Assembly (NCBI RefSeq): GCF_032884065.1
Contig: NC_088881.1
Location: 7,899,047-7,963,046 of the forward strand
Direction: 5' to 3'
DNA length: 64,000 nt
Source: Artemia franciscana
Taxonomy: Eukaryota > Arthropoda > Branchiopoda > Anostraca > Artemiidae
Shown: piece after piece, positions 23,043 through 34,800 of the stretch
How the letters are laid out: every line of letters begins with the position of its first letter
How positions within the stretch are numbered: the stretch's first letter is position 1
Position numbers and translations under genes: made by a program
The notes under the pieces: generated by a model
The model's database searches: none
The model's input: only the letters and a program-made list of their open reading frames with translations
Told to the model about the DNA's origin: nothing

Positions 23043-23957
23043 AACTGGTGGCTGGGTGACAGTTTAGGCGTTTTAGAGCATAAAACTACGACTTTACCCA
23101 GGAGAGGAAGAATTTGCAATCAATTTAAAATTCTGAGAAGCTAATTGATTTAAATCATAAATAACTATATTTTAGGCTTCCCAGTTGTAAAATAAGTAAT
23201 GCCAAACGGTGGCAGTACTGGATTCAACCAAGTTGATTCGCTTTACTTGTAAATAAATTAAGCTACGCTTGGTGATCTGTAATTACCTGTCAGCTATAAT
23301 TAATGGGGTAAGTCATTGTTTAGGTGGGGGGTAGGGTAGATTCCTACAAAAGTACACTTTAGTGGACAAACTGCCTACTCTATCTGAGGCTTCAGATAAA
23401 TGTTGAAAGAGCTAGAGGGGAGTAGGAATTAGTTCAAATGTTTCTCTATACAGCGGAAATATTGCATCCCACATATAAAAGCACAAAGGTGGAAAAGGCA
23501 AAGCAGGTCAGCATCAGCCCCACCAGAAAGTGGGGGAGTGGGGGGAAATACTGCAAGGAACCTAATTCTTAGCAATTTTAAATGGTAATATTTATCTTTT
23601 TCTTTTTAATATGAAGTACTTAAATGCATTTAAACGAATGTATGTGATGTATTTATAGATAATAAAATCATATTGTAGATGTTGCGATGGCTTCAGTTAT
23701 TTAGAAGGTCAAAAGTTTAACCAATTTCCATCCATACAAACAATGATACTCCTTTTCATCCAATCGAAATTCTTTAGTAGTAATATTAACAAGGACTTAT
23801 CACCAAAATTACTATACATCGCCGGTTTTTTAAGTATATTCAAATTTTATCAAAAATTGAAATTGCAAATTTAAACTTAGGACAGTACTAATCAACGTAT
23901 AAGCATTGAGTTACACATTTTAAAAGCAATTAACCAGGGATTTAAGGGACCGGTACC
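23043..23957. other. No supported feature
   Basis: AT-rich sequence between the unrecognised frame and the LINE fragment. No repeats or coding signal could be assigned. Confidence 0.5.
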
Positions 23958-24248
23958 TCAAATTAGATCCTTCTTAGCTCCTAACTCTTTTCTGTGAAGT
24001 TTAACTTTTTTCAATTTTTTTAAAAGAAAGTCCGCAATCGGAAAGATAACATTTTTCAAAGCACTGAAAAACTTCTGTTTAATGAGCAAGGTGTTGACAA
24101 GTGGGCAGTCCTCCTTATATAAGGAGTAATTTATATTTGTTTTAAGTTCTAAACAAACACCCTGGGCCTTGGCTATTAAACTTTTAACATCTTCTCTGCA
24201 TCCATCATCTTCACTAATAATATTACCTAAATAAGTGAATCTATCCAC
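23958..24248 (-). mobile_element. RTE/CR1-like LINE reverse-transcriptase thumb fragment
   Basis: The minus-strand frame begins DRFTYLGNIISEDDGCREDV and continues with SLIAKAQGVCLELKTN. This is the highly typical '(V)D.FTYLGS.IS.DGG...DV..RIAKA.GVF..LK' segment that follows the catalytic palm of these reverse transcriptases. It then diverges (SLYKEDCPLVNTLL), so only about 35 residues are well preserved. No 5' or 3' end of the element is visible. Confidence 0.75.
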
Positions 24249-24409
24249 GTGATCACGTTCAAAAGATTATGGCTTGGATTTACATTCCGATGGTCAATCA
24301 AAATCTATTACACTTGAATACCGCTCAATTCTCCAAATCAGCAATGTGATAAATTATTGCTGCTGTCATCATGTATTATTTTGACTTATCCACAAACGTT
24401 ACTGTAAAA

Positions 24410-24722
24410 AAAGGTAAAGGATACGGCATTAGACTTTACAGTCCGTACCGGCGGTGCTGATCTCCGTTTCTTGGCCCTTCAGCCAGGAAGTGCAATGGGG
24501 GGTTGGGGGCCAGCCATCCTGTGCTTTCGCACACCCTTCCTGTTTACCTTCCCCAGATACCCATTTAGAGCTGGGTCGACTCTGCCTAAGCTTACAGGGT
24601 CATGCCACTGACCCCCGTCCTAAACTGAAGAATTAGGTACACTGGGATTCGAACCCGCGTCCTCTCAGACAAGGGATCCCGAATCCAGCGCACCAACCCA
24701 CTCGGTCAGGACGGCCGACGTA
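24410..24722 (-). repeat. tRNA-derived SINE (subfamily A)
   Basis: On the minus strand the element starts with a tRNA-like head at about 24722-24640. The A-box-like part is TGACCGAGTGGGTTGG and the B box is GGGTTCGAATCCC. The body contains GAGTCGACCCAGCTC (complement of GAGCTGGGTCGACTC), GGGTAC or GGGTATC, and CATTGCACTTCCTGGCTGAA. It ends with ACTGTAAAGTCTAATGCCGT and GTATCCTTTACC. The same order is found at 38064-38390. The RNA polymerase III internal promoter is therefore still recognisable. Confidence 0.9.
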
Positions 24723-25199
24723 ACGTAACAGTAACGTGGTTCGGGAATAATTTTTCGAAAGAACCGTCTCACGTTCACAAATGACTGTGAGCAGGATCAG
24801 CCATATTAGAGTCCGGGTACTTGTTAATTATACAGAACTCACTCAAGAAGTGTAGTTACTTTAATCCTAATGAAATATAGCAAAATATGACGAAAACATA
24901 ATGCTTTGTTAAGCAAATTATGAGAACTACAGCAGAAAATTATGGAAATCTGCCCGCTCAGAATGGATTAAATTAAATACTTAACATAATCTAAAGTAAA
25001 TACGAACTCTATGTATTAAGTAGTTAATTAAAATATACCTACAACGTAGTTTTTCTATTGAGCCTAAGCTAATTGTCTCCAAATACAGTTAGCTAGGCCG
25101 GTTTTTGTCAGATCTTACACATCAAAATTCTTGAGTGTGTTCTGAATAATTAAGTGCCAGAGTCTATTGGGAATATCAGGATAGGACATTTCCATTGGG
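24723..25199. other. No supported feature
   Basis: AT-rich sequence between the SINE and the LINE fragment. Nothing assignable. Confidence 0.5.
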
Positions 25200-25560
25200 T
25201 ACTCTTTTGACTCAGTTTGGATACCTGTCTGACTGACCCATCAAATAGTAAGCTGGACGAAAAATACGGTTCCATACCCAATTCTAGAGTTATAATTAGA
25301 AAAAAGTGGAGAAGGCTAGGACACGCTCTACGGATCATAGATGACACACTGGCAAAGACCGTCCTTTTCAGCCAACCGTTTAGGACCAAACGACAAACAG
25401 GTCGTTCCCAAAGGGAGTGGGAGGAAATTTTAAGCAATCATTTAAGGGAGGTGTAAAGAGGGAGGCTTTGAATGGAATGGGATGAAGGAGGACCGTCTGT
25501 GGCTGTGTTGGCCATGTGGCTGTGTTGGCTGTGTGGCAGGTGGCTTGGAAATACAGTAAG
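25200..25560 (+). mobile_element. RTE-like LINE C-terminal fragment
   Basis: The plus-strand frame ending at 25456 reads IRKKWRRLGHALRIIDDTLA, then KTVLFSQPFRTKRQTGRSQR, then EWEEIL. This is the very common 'R..W.GH.LR..DDRL....L.....G.R..GRP...W...I..DL' C-terminus of RTE-like LINE polyproteins. It is followed after a stop by a REALNGMG-type segment. The minus-strand fragment at 46388-46570 carries the same domain. There are no intact upstream domains. Confidence 0.75.
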
Positions 25561-27677
<2,117 letters not shown>

Positions 27678-28041
27678 AAACAGTTCGTGGTAACGAACTG
27701 TAGTAAGGAGCGACCCGGCTCAATAGTAACCAAAACTCTAAAAAATGGAATTTTGATACCAATAGCTATATCAAAAGAATCGCATTTCAATGCTGGTTTT
27801 AAATATATAAGTTTCATCAAGTTTAGTCTTACCCATCAAAAGTTACGAGCCTGAGAAAATTTGCGTTATTTTAGAAAATAGGGGGAAACGCCCCCTAAAA
27901 GTCATAGAATCTTAACGAAAATCACGTCGTCAGATTCAGCGTATCAGAGAACCCTATTGTAGAAGTTTCGAGCTCCTATCTACAAAAATGTGGAATTTTG
28001 CATTTTTTGCCAGAAGGCAGATCACGGATGCGTGTTTATTT

Positions 28042-28077
<36 letters not shown>

Positions 28078-29280
28078 CTTTCCCCAGGGGTGATCGTATC
28101 GACCCAGTTGTCCTAGAATGTTGCGAGAGGGCTCATTCTAACGGAAATGAAAAGTTCTAGTGCCCTTTTTAAGTGACCAAAAAAATTGGAGGGCACCAAG
28201 GCCCCCTCCCACGCTAATTATTTTCCCAAAGTCAACGGATCAAAATTCTGAGATAGCCATTTTATTCAGCGTAGTCGAAAAACCTTATAACTATATCTTT
28301 GGGGACGACTTACTCCCCCACAGTCCCCGTGGGAGGGGCAACAAGTTACAAACTTTGACCTGTGCTTACATATAGTAATGGTTATTGGGAAGTATACAGG
28401 CGTTTTCAGGAGGATTTTTTTGGTTTGGGGGAGGGGTTGAGAAGAGGGGGATATGCTGGGGGAACTTTCCTTCGAGAATTTGTAATGGGAGAAGAAAATT
28501 TCCATGAAGGGAGAGCAGGATTTACTAGCATTATTTGGTAGGTCAGTTTAGATATAAAAGTTTAAATATTTCAACTTTGGGCCAATCTATGGCGAACATA
28601 CAGATGGAAGCTCCAAAAATCACCCCGAAAATTGACCACATGCCTGAAATTAGATTGTGCATGTTAAAATGTGCATATTTGTTCAGTTGAACATCACTTT
28701 CATGATGCCCCGGAAATTTCGCCTTGACACGTTAAGCCGTTCCAAAAATATTGTTGATGTGTGCATTTGACACCCTTTTCATCTTAATACTCTAAGCTTT
28801 ACACGTGAAATTAGCTACACTTTGATTTATGATAATATTTGCTTGTGTTAATTTTGAGATGATTATTGATCTTAATTTTTTTACTTAATTATTACTAACA
28901 ATTAATAATTAATTATTCATGAATTAATTATTGTGGAGAGACAAAATAAAACATGCATTACTTCAAAAACGTTCAGAAATTAAATAAAAAAAACAAGTTT
29001 TTTAAACTGCAAGTAAGGAGCGACAGTAAAACTTAAAACGAACAGAAATTACTTCGTATATGAAAGAGGCTGCTTCCTCATCAACGCCCCGCTCTTTACG
29101 CTAAAGTTTGACTCTTTCTCTCAATTCTTCTTTCTAAAACAGTAAAAAACTTTAGCGTAAAGAGCGGGGCGTTGATGAGGAAGCAGCCTCTTTCATATAC
29201 GAAGTAATTTCTGTTCGTTTTAAGTTTTACTGTCGCTCCTTACTTGCAGTTTAAAAAACTTGTTTTTTTTATTTAATGAA
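27678..29280 (+). mobile_element. Composite foldback element, copy with a replaced middle
   Basis: The first 855 bp (27678-28533) match the copy at 59548-61261 closely, from the hairpin end CAGTTCGTGGTAACGAACTG to GGAGAGCAGGATTTACTAGC. The final 330 bp (about 28950-29280, beginning AAACATGCATTACTTC, then AAAAACGTTCAGAAATTAAA, then the foldback) also match. Between them (28534-28945) the sequence is unrelated to the other copies. It replaces the block carrying the GAGCGAGGTA motifs. The GTTTATTTG..(T)n site holds an uninterrupted run of about 36 T. No protein is encoded, so it must be mobilised in trans if it is mobile. Confidence 0.85.
28980..29278. repeat. Foldback (inverted repeat with arms of about 140 bp)
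   Basis: The left arm runs AATTAAATAAAAAAAACAAG, then AAGTAAGGAGCGACAG, then GAGGCTGCTTCCTCATCAAC, then GCCCCGCTCTTTACGCTAAA. The right arm is its reverse complement almost without mismatch. The loop is about 45 bp (GACTCTTTCTCTC...ACAGTAAAAAA). Closely similar foldbacks lie at 50169-50467 and 60962-61261. Confidence 0.95.
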
Positions 29281-29990
29281 ATAAAAGGCTACATCCAAAT
29301 ATTTGCCTGTATATAGGAATAATGGTCTTTGCTCTCGTGATGTACCAACACATTTAGAAAGCCAGGTACGATTTATATTAGAGAGTCAGGAAATTCAGCA
29401 TTGGCAAGGGCTGGTTTTTGATTCTACAACCCTACAACATTATAATCAGGCAAAACCTAGTTTTGGGGAGGAAGTTCATTTTAAATTTAACTTACCGGCT
29501 ATGATTCTACGTCGTTGGATTCAGCTTAGGGCAAATTGTCTCCCAATCCAAAACAGGCAAAAAACGTTCGACAAAAATAAAATGATAGTTGGTCCTGATA
29601 GGCGGTTTGTTTGTCCCCTTTGTAAAGATGATGATGAAGACTTGGATCATTTTCTCCGGAAATGCCCGGTGCTCTTGGATTTACGGGAAATTTATTTGTA
29701 TGGGATTAATTTGATGCTTCCGGGTATTCTACAAAATAGTGACCCAACCACAATATTTCGAGTGGGAGTATATATAGATAAATCTTTAATAAGAAGAAAA
29801 AGTTTTATATGATTAATTACTTTTGTAGTTAGATTAGGTACTTTTTGTGTTGAATTCTGTTTTTTTTTGTGCGTGTTCGTACTGTTGTTAATTTCCTTGC
29901 TTGTTTGTTATTTATTTATATTTTTGTGAGTATATGGCCCACGGGTTTTTGAAATACACTATCTATCTATCTATAGGCGGAATAGGTTGG
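29281..29990 (+). mobile_element. LINE 3' fragment with C-terminal zinc knuckle
   Basis: An open frame at 29303-29812 (about 169 codons, not starting at a genuine ATG) encodes LESQEIQHWQGLVFD, then FGEEVHFKFNLPAMILRRW, then RANCLPIQNRQ. It continues with FVCPLCKDDDEDLDHFLRKC and LLDLREIYLYGINL. CPLC...H....C is the CCHC knuckle at the end of the LINE polyprotein. The order (LESQE, W.., FGEE, knuckle, LRE) equals that of the minus-strand copy at 16095-17045. A 3' UTR follows and ends in (CTAT)n at about 29963-29976. The foldback at 28980-29278 abuts its truncated 5' end. Unlike its sister, this frame has no internal stop. Confidence 0.82.
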
Positions 29991-30174
29991 TGGTAGGAGG
30001 ACTTTTGGTAGGAGCAATCACTTTACACATCCCCTTCAGATGGCATTTCAGGCCCGTTCCCTCTTCTCTCTCGTTTTCCTAGGGTGTGAGCTCTTTTAAG
30101 GTTGATTATCAGTGTCGAGACATTATTAAGGAAAAGCCAAACTTTCGTCTAAACAGCAGAAGGGTAGTTGAATT

Positions 30175-30490
30175 CCTCCGTCATATTTAGGATAACCTTG
30201 AATATTATACTAAAAACGGAGAGATGATACAGTAAAGACTGGCAGATTTAGAAACAGACATAGTTAAAAACCTCAGAGCTCTCTCGTAGGAAATCTCATT
30301 GTAGGAAACCTCCCCCATATTTAGGATAACCTTGAACATTATACTAAAAACAGACAGATGACACAGTAAAGACTGGCATAGTTACAGACAAAGTTAGAAA
30401 CCTCATAGCCCCCTCATAGGAAACCTCCCTCATATTTAGGACAACCTTCAGTGTTACGCTAAAAACGGACATATGACACAGTAAATACTG
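30175..30490. repeat. Tandem repeat, about 115-134 bp unit, three copies
   Basis: CATATTTAGGATAACCTT (or GACAACCTT) recurs at 30182, 30316 and 30431. Each is followed by ATTATACTAAAAAC or GTTACGCTAAAAAC, GATGACACAGTAAA, GACTGGCA and GGAAACCTC. The spacing differs (134 then 115 bp) because of an internal deletion. Confidence 0.88.
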
Positions 30491-30730
30491 GCATTAAAAC
30501 TTAAAATAAGCAGAAATAATCCTATACACAAAGGCGGCTGCCTCTACTATTTCCGCTAAACCTTCAATTTATTAAAGAGGTTGAAAATTCTCTTAATATA
30601 GCGCAGACGTCAATGTAAAATCAGAAGGCTAAGAGGGATGTAGCCTCTCTCATATACAGAATAGTCTCTGCTTGTTTTAAGTTGTAGTATCACTCTTTAC
30701 TTTCATTGGGAAAGATCTTCTTGGTTTTTT
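30480..30730. repeat. Degenerate foldback
   Basis: It starts ATTAAAACTTAAAATAAGCAG and ends CTGCTTGTTTTAAGTTGTAG, TCTTTACTTTCATTG. The inner parts GGCTGCCTC and GTAGCCTC also mirror each other. This is an eroded relative of the foldback at 28980-29278. Confidence 0.65.
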
Positions 30731-32041
30731 TGTTTTTTTTTCTTTTATCCAATTGTAATGAGTTATAGCGAAATTTATTATAGCTTTAATGAGTTCTAGA
30801 TTTGGGGTCGTTTTCGATAATAAAATATGCTGCTAAAAACGAAAAAAAAGCGAATGATATTAACAATGATATACAGTTGAGTCCATAAAAATGGCTATTT
30901 CTGCACAGAAATAGCCTTCTAAAACATCGAAGCTTCAATGGAAGGAATTAAATGTACATTCCACTCCTATCTTGGACTCATGGGCACAGAGAGGAGTAGC
31001 ACTCACATTATACTTCCTTCAAAGAAAAATCCTGGATTTAATACTAATTAGCATTAAATTTAATTAATTAGTTTAAACTGATTAATTAGCATTAAACTAA
31101 TTAGCATAAAATCTTCTTATTGTAAATCGATACCACGGACATGGTGGCCCTGTTAAATGACACTTAGAGAAAAATTTTGTGAGGGACGGGAGGAGGGGAG
31201 TGCTCAATATTTTGTTGAATGTGTATGAGTGTTTTTTTTTTATTTTGTATGTGTTGTTGAAATGTTCATTGATGTGTCAAGATTATTGTTACTTCTATAA
31301 TTTTGTTTGTTATATAGTCCTGTTGCTATTTTGCAATAAATATCCATCTATCAATCTAAGTAAAGGGTTATTTGGGTATGTTGCCTTAAAAAAAGGGGGG
31401 AAAGAAGTTGAACATAGAATCCGGTTTCGTGGAGCCAACTAATAGAGGCATATTGTTTCCCGAACAGAAGTATCTAAAAATTGACTTTCAATGTGCAATA
31501 AAGATCCAATTTTCAACTGGAGCTTAAGGCCATGCGAAACATTAGAGGATCAACCTACCCCATTATAATTTTTTTTAGTATATCTGGCAAAACTATTTAT
31601 AATTGATTGGGCGGTCTTGCCATAACTTGGGAGCTTGGAAAATAGATCCGAGTGAACTATAGAAAAATAAAGCCGACACCCACTTTCCCGGAAATTAAAA
31701 AAACACTTTTAATTTTTCCCGTAATTTTGCTGGAGATAGAGATATTCAGTTTTAATGGAAATTACATTATCAGAAAGTGTGATTTTTCGATTGAACAGAC
31801 GTTTCTTGATGGAAGTTCAGAAAACAGAATTCCCTAAAAATGTTTTGTCTTTGAGACGGTCAGCGGACAAGAAAGGAAAGCTGGGAATCAGAAAATTATT
31901 TTGAGGTACCACATGGCCTTAACAAAAATTTGATTATTTTTTTTCGTAAAAATATTCGCTTTGTAGAAGTTTAGTTTATCCTTGGTACATCCTTAGTATA
32001 GGTTTTCATCTTTTTAATGCTGTATTCTAGAACAATATGAT
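30731..32041. other. AT-rich; possible LINE tail at about 31200-31365
   Basis: At about 31330-31360 TTTTGCAATAAATATCCATC followed by TATCAATC resembles a LINE 3' end on the plus strand (polyadenylation-like AATAAA plus TATC-type tail). No coding domain precedes it. The rest has no supported feature. Confidence 0.3.
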
Positions 32042-32205
32042 CATAAATAAAAGCTCGAATAGCGATCAGTCTTAAGTCCTTTAATTAGACAGTGACAATA
32101 ACAATCACAAAATATACTGGATATTTCGGTCACATATACAGTGACCGACTCACTGTACATCCCTATTCGAACTTTTATTTACCGTCATGGAAAGGCAGTG
32201 TGGTC
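32042..32205. repeat. Hairpin element related to 48713-48910
   Basis: The arms TAAATAAAAGCTCGAATAG (about 32044-32062) and CTATTCGAACTTTTATTTA (about 32163-32181) are inverted repeats. An internal TGGATATTTCGGTCACATAT and a right end CGTCATGGAAAGGCAGTGTG plus GTCTTAG match the element at 48.7-48.9 kb (there CGAAATATCCAG on the other strand). Confidence 0.7.
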
Positions 32206-32879
32206 TTAGAAATTACCTAAACAACATCATCGTTTTCTGTTCCTTGTTGGACACGCCTCCACACAGAGGCTGGATGGGCCCCATAAGGTGGGTCCAAAGC
32301 TGAACATAAAATGCTGTTTCTTGTCGTTATACCATGGAGGTGTAAATCTGTCGAAATGAATCTAATCAAAATTATTCTCGATGTAGCCCAACACCTTTAG
32401 GGGATCCTATTTCACCAATTTCACAACTTAAAAATGTGGTTTTAATTCAACTCAACGAAATACGAGTCGCTGTATCTGTCTCACTTTGCAGATGAAATCC
32501 TAGGAGTTGTAGGCTGGTACTTAAAGGTGAACATGTGGCATTATGCTGGAGCCCTTATAAACCAAATACAATCCTAATGTCTCTGTATATGTGCCTTTAT
32601 GTCATAACACATAAATGTACATAACACAGCATTGTACATAACACATAACACAGCACTGTGCATAACACATAACAATGTACATAACACATCATTGTAAGTC
32701 ACCCCCTTAAGTGCACAACTTAACAGAAAAAATTACTATCACTACAGAAGTTTTTACAAAAGTAGTACTATTAGCAGAGGAAGGAGCACACTGGTCATCC
32801 ACTCCTATCATCACTAACACTAAAAATACATCCATTCATCCATATTTGGGCATTTTCTTGGAAAATGGCTTCTGTCTTT
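32206..32879. other. No gene; local ACATAACACA reiteration
   Basis: At about 32605-32695 the words ACATAACAC and ATTGTACATAACACA repeat irregularly (a degenerate minisatellite). Otherwise unassigned. Confidence 0.6.
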
Positions 32880-33795
32880 CCCACACAAATATTTTCTGAT
32901 TTCTGTTGGTAAAATATGCCTTTTGCCATTACCTTGTAAAATATTGGGGTACTGCCCTTCCCCAGACAAATATTTTATGATTTCTGTCAACAGAATTATG
33001 CCTTTTGCCATTACCTTGTAGAATATTGGGCTGATGCCCTTCCCCAGACGAATATTTTCTGATTGCTTTTAGTAAAATACGCCTTTAGCCGTCACCTTGT
33101 GAAATAATCGGCTCCTGCCCTTCCCCAGACACATATTTTCTGATTTCTTTTAGTAAAATACGCCTTGGGCCATTACCTTGTAAAATAATCGGCTGCTGCC
33201 CTTCCCCAGACAAAAATTTTCTGATTTCTTTTAGTAAAATATGCCTTTTGCCATTAACTTATAAAATAATCGGCTGCTACCCTTCCCTAGACACATATTT
33301 TCTGATTTTTGTTAGTAAAATATGCCTTTGGCCATTACCTTGTAGAATATTGGGCTGCTGTCCTTCCCCAGACAAATATTTTCTTATTTCTTTTAGTAAG
33401 ATACGCCTTTAGCCATCACCCTGCAAAATAATCAGCTGCTGCCCTTCCCCAGACACATATTTTCTGATTTCTGTTAGCAAAACACGCCTTTTGCCATTAC
33501 CTTGTAGAATATTGGGCTGCTGCCCTTCCCCAGACAAATATTTTCTGATTTCTTTTAGTAAGATACGCCTTTAGCCATCACCCTGCAAAATAATCAGCTG
33601 CTGCCCTTCCCCAGACACATATTTTCTGATTTCTGTTAGCAAAATACGCCTTTTGCCATTACCTTGTAGAATATTGGGCTGCTGCCCTTCCCCAGACAAA
33701 CATTTTCTGATTTCTGTTAGTAAAATACGCCTTTAGCCATCGCCTTGTAAAATAGTCGGCTGCTGCCCTTCTCCAGACACACATTTTCTGATTTG
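32880..33795. repeat. 81-bp tandem satellite, about 11 units, with dimeric higher-order organisation
   Basis: Units share GCCTTTTGCCATTACCTTGT, TGCCCTTCCCCAGAC, TATTTTCTGATTTCT and GTTAGTAAAATA, with a period of about 81 bp. Two unit types alternate in the right half. Type A has AGAATATTGGGCTG. Type B has AGCCATCACCCTGCAAAATA followed by ATCAGCTG. An A-B pair therefore makes a repeat of about 162 bp (about 33320-33790). The left units are more mixed. The array stops abruptly against a reverse-oriented composite-element fragment at about 33796. Confidence 0.95.
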
Positions 33796-34800
33796 GAAAT
33801 AGCTATCTCGAAATTTTGATCCGGTGACTTTGGGAAAAATATCAGCATGGGAGGGGGCCTAGCTGCCCTCCAATTTTTTGTAAATTAAAAAGGACACTAG
33901 AACTTTTACTTTCCGTTAGAATGATCCCTCTCGAGACATTCTAGGACCCTTGGGTTGATACGATCACCCCTGGAAAAAAAATAAACACGCATTCGTGATC
34001 TTTCTTCTTGCAAAAATACAAAATTCCACCTTTTTGTAAATAGAAACTTAAAGCCTCTACGCTAGGGTCCTCTGATACGCTGAATCTGATGGCATGATTT
34101 TCATTAAAATTCTATGACTTTTAGGGAATTTTTACCCCTTTTTTCTCATATGAGGCAAATTTTCTCAGGCTCGTAACTTGGGGGGGGGGGTAAGAATAAA
34201 CTGGATGAAACTTATATATTTAAAATCAGCATAAGAATCCGATTCTTTTGATGTATATATTGGTCAAATAACCTTACAAGCGTAAAACTACCACAAATCC
34301 CTACCAGTAAATAAATGAAACTCAAAACGAACAGAAATTACAATAAATAGCCAAGTCAAACTCAGCATGAGCCAAAATTACCGTGAGTAGGGCTGATAAC
34401 CCCAATGCCTTCTCAAAACCAGAACACAATTTGCGCTTTACTGAAAACAAAATATGCTTAAAATGTTTTCACTTTTCTTACTTTCATAAAGAAAAAATTA
34501 TCAAAACTTTAAGGAATAAATATCAGCATATGTCAATTAAACTGACAATCCACGGTCATTTGTTTTGTTGCGTAAATTGTGTTCTGGTTTTGAGAAGGTA
34601 TGGGGGTTATTAGCCCTCCTCGTATTAATTTTTGTTCGTTTTGAGTTTGATGGCTATCTATTGTAATTTCTGTTCGTTTTGAGTTTCATTTATTTATTGA
34701 TAGTGATTTGTGGTATTTTTACACCTGGAAGATTATTTGACTTTATTTTCGGTCATTCTTGGCTTAATGGAGCTCTTTACTTTTCTTTGAAAAACTTGTT
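33796..34800 (-). mobile_element. Partial composite element, reverse orientation, with foldback
   Basis: From 33796 to about 34270 the minus strand follows the composite element: GATAGCTATCTCGAAATTTT, CATTCTAGGACCC, GATACGATCACCCCTGG, TAAACACGCATTCGTGATC, TCTGATACGCTGAATCTGAT and ATTTTCTCAGGCTCGTAACT. After this comes a different foldback. CCCCAATGCCTTCTCAAAAC at about 34400 pairs with GTTTTGAGAAGGTATGGGGG at about 34590. Outer arms AAACTCAAAACGAACAGAAA and TTTCTGTTCGTTTTGAGTTT occur at 34318-34337 and about 34668-34687. Confidence 0.75.
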
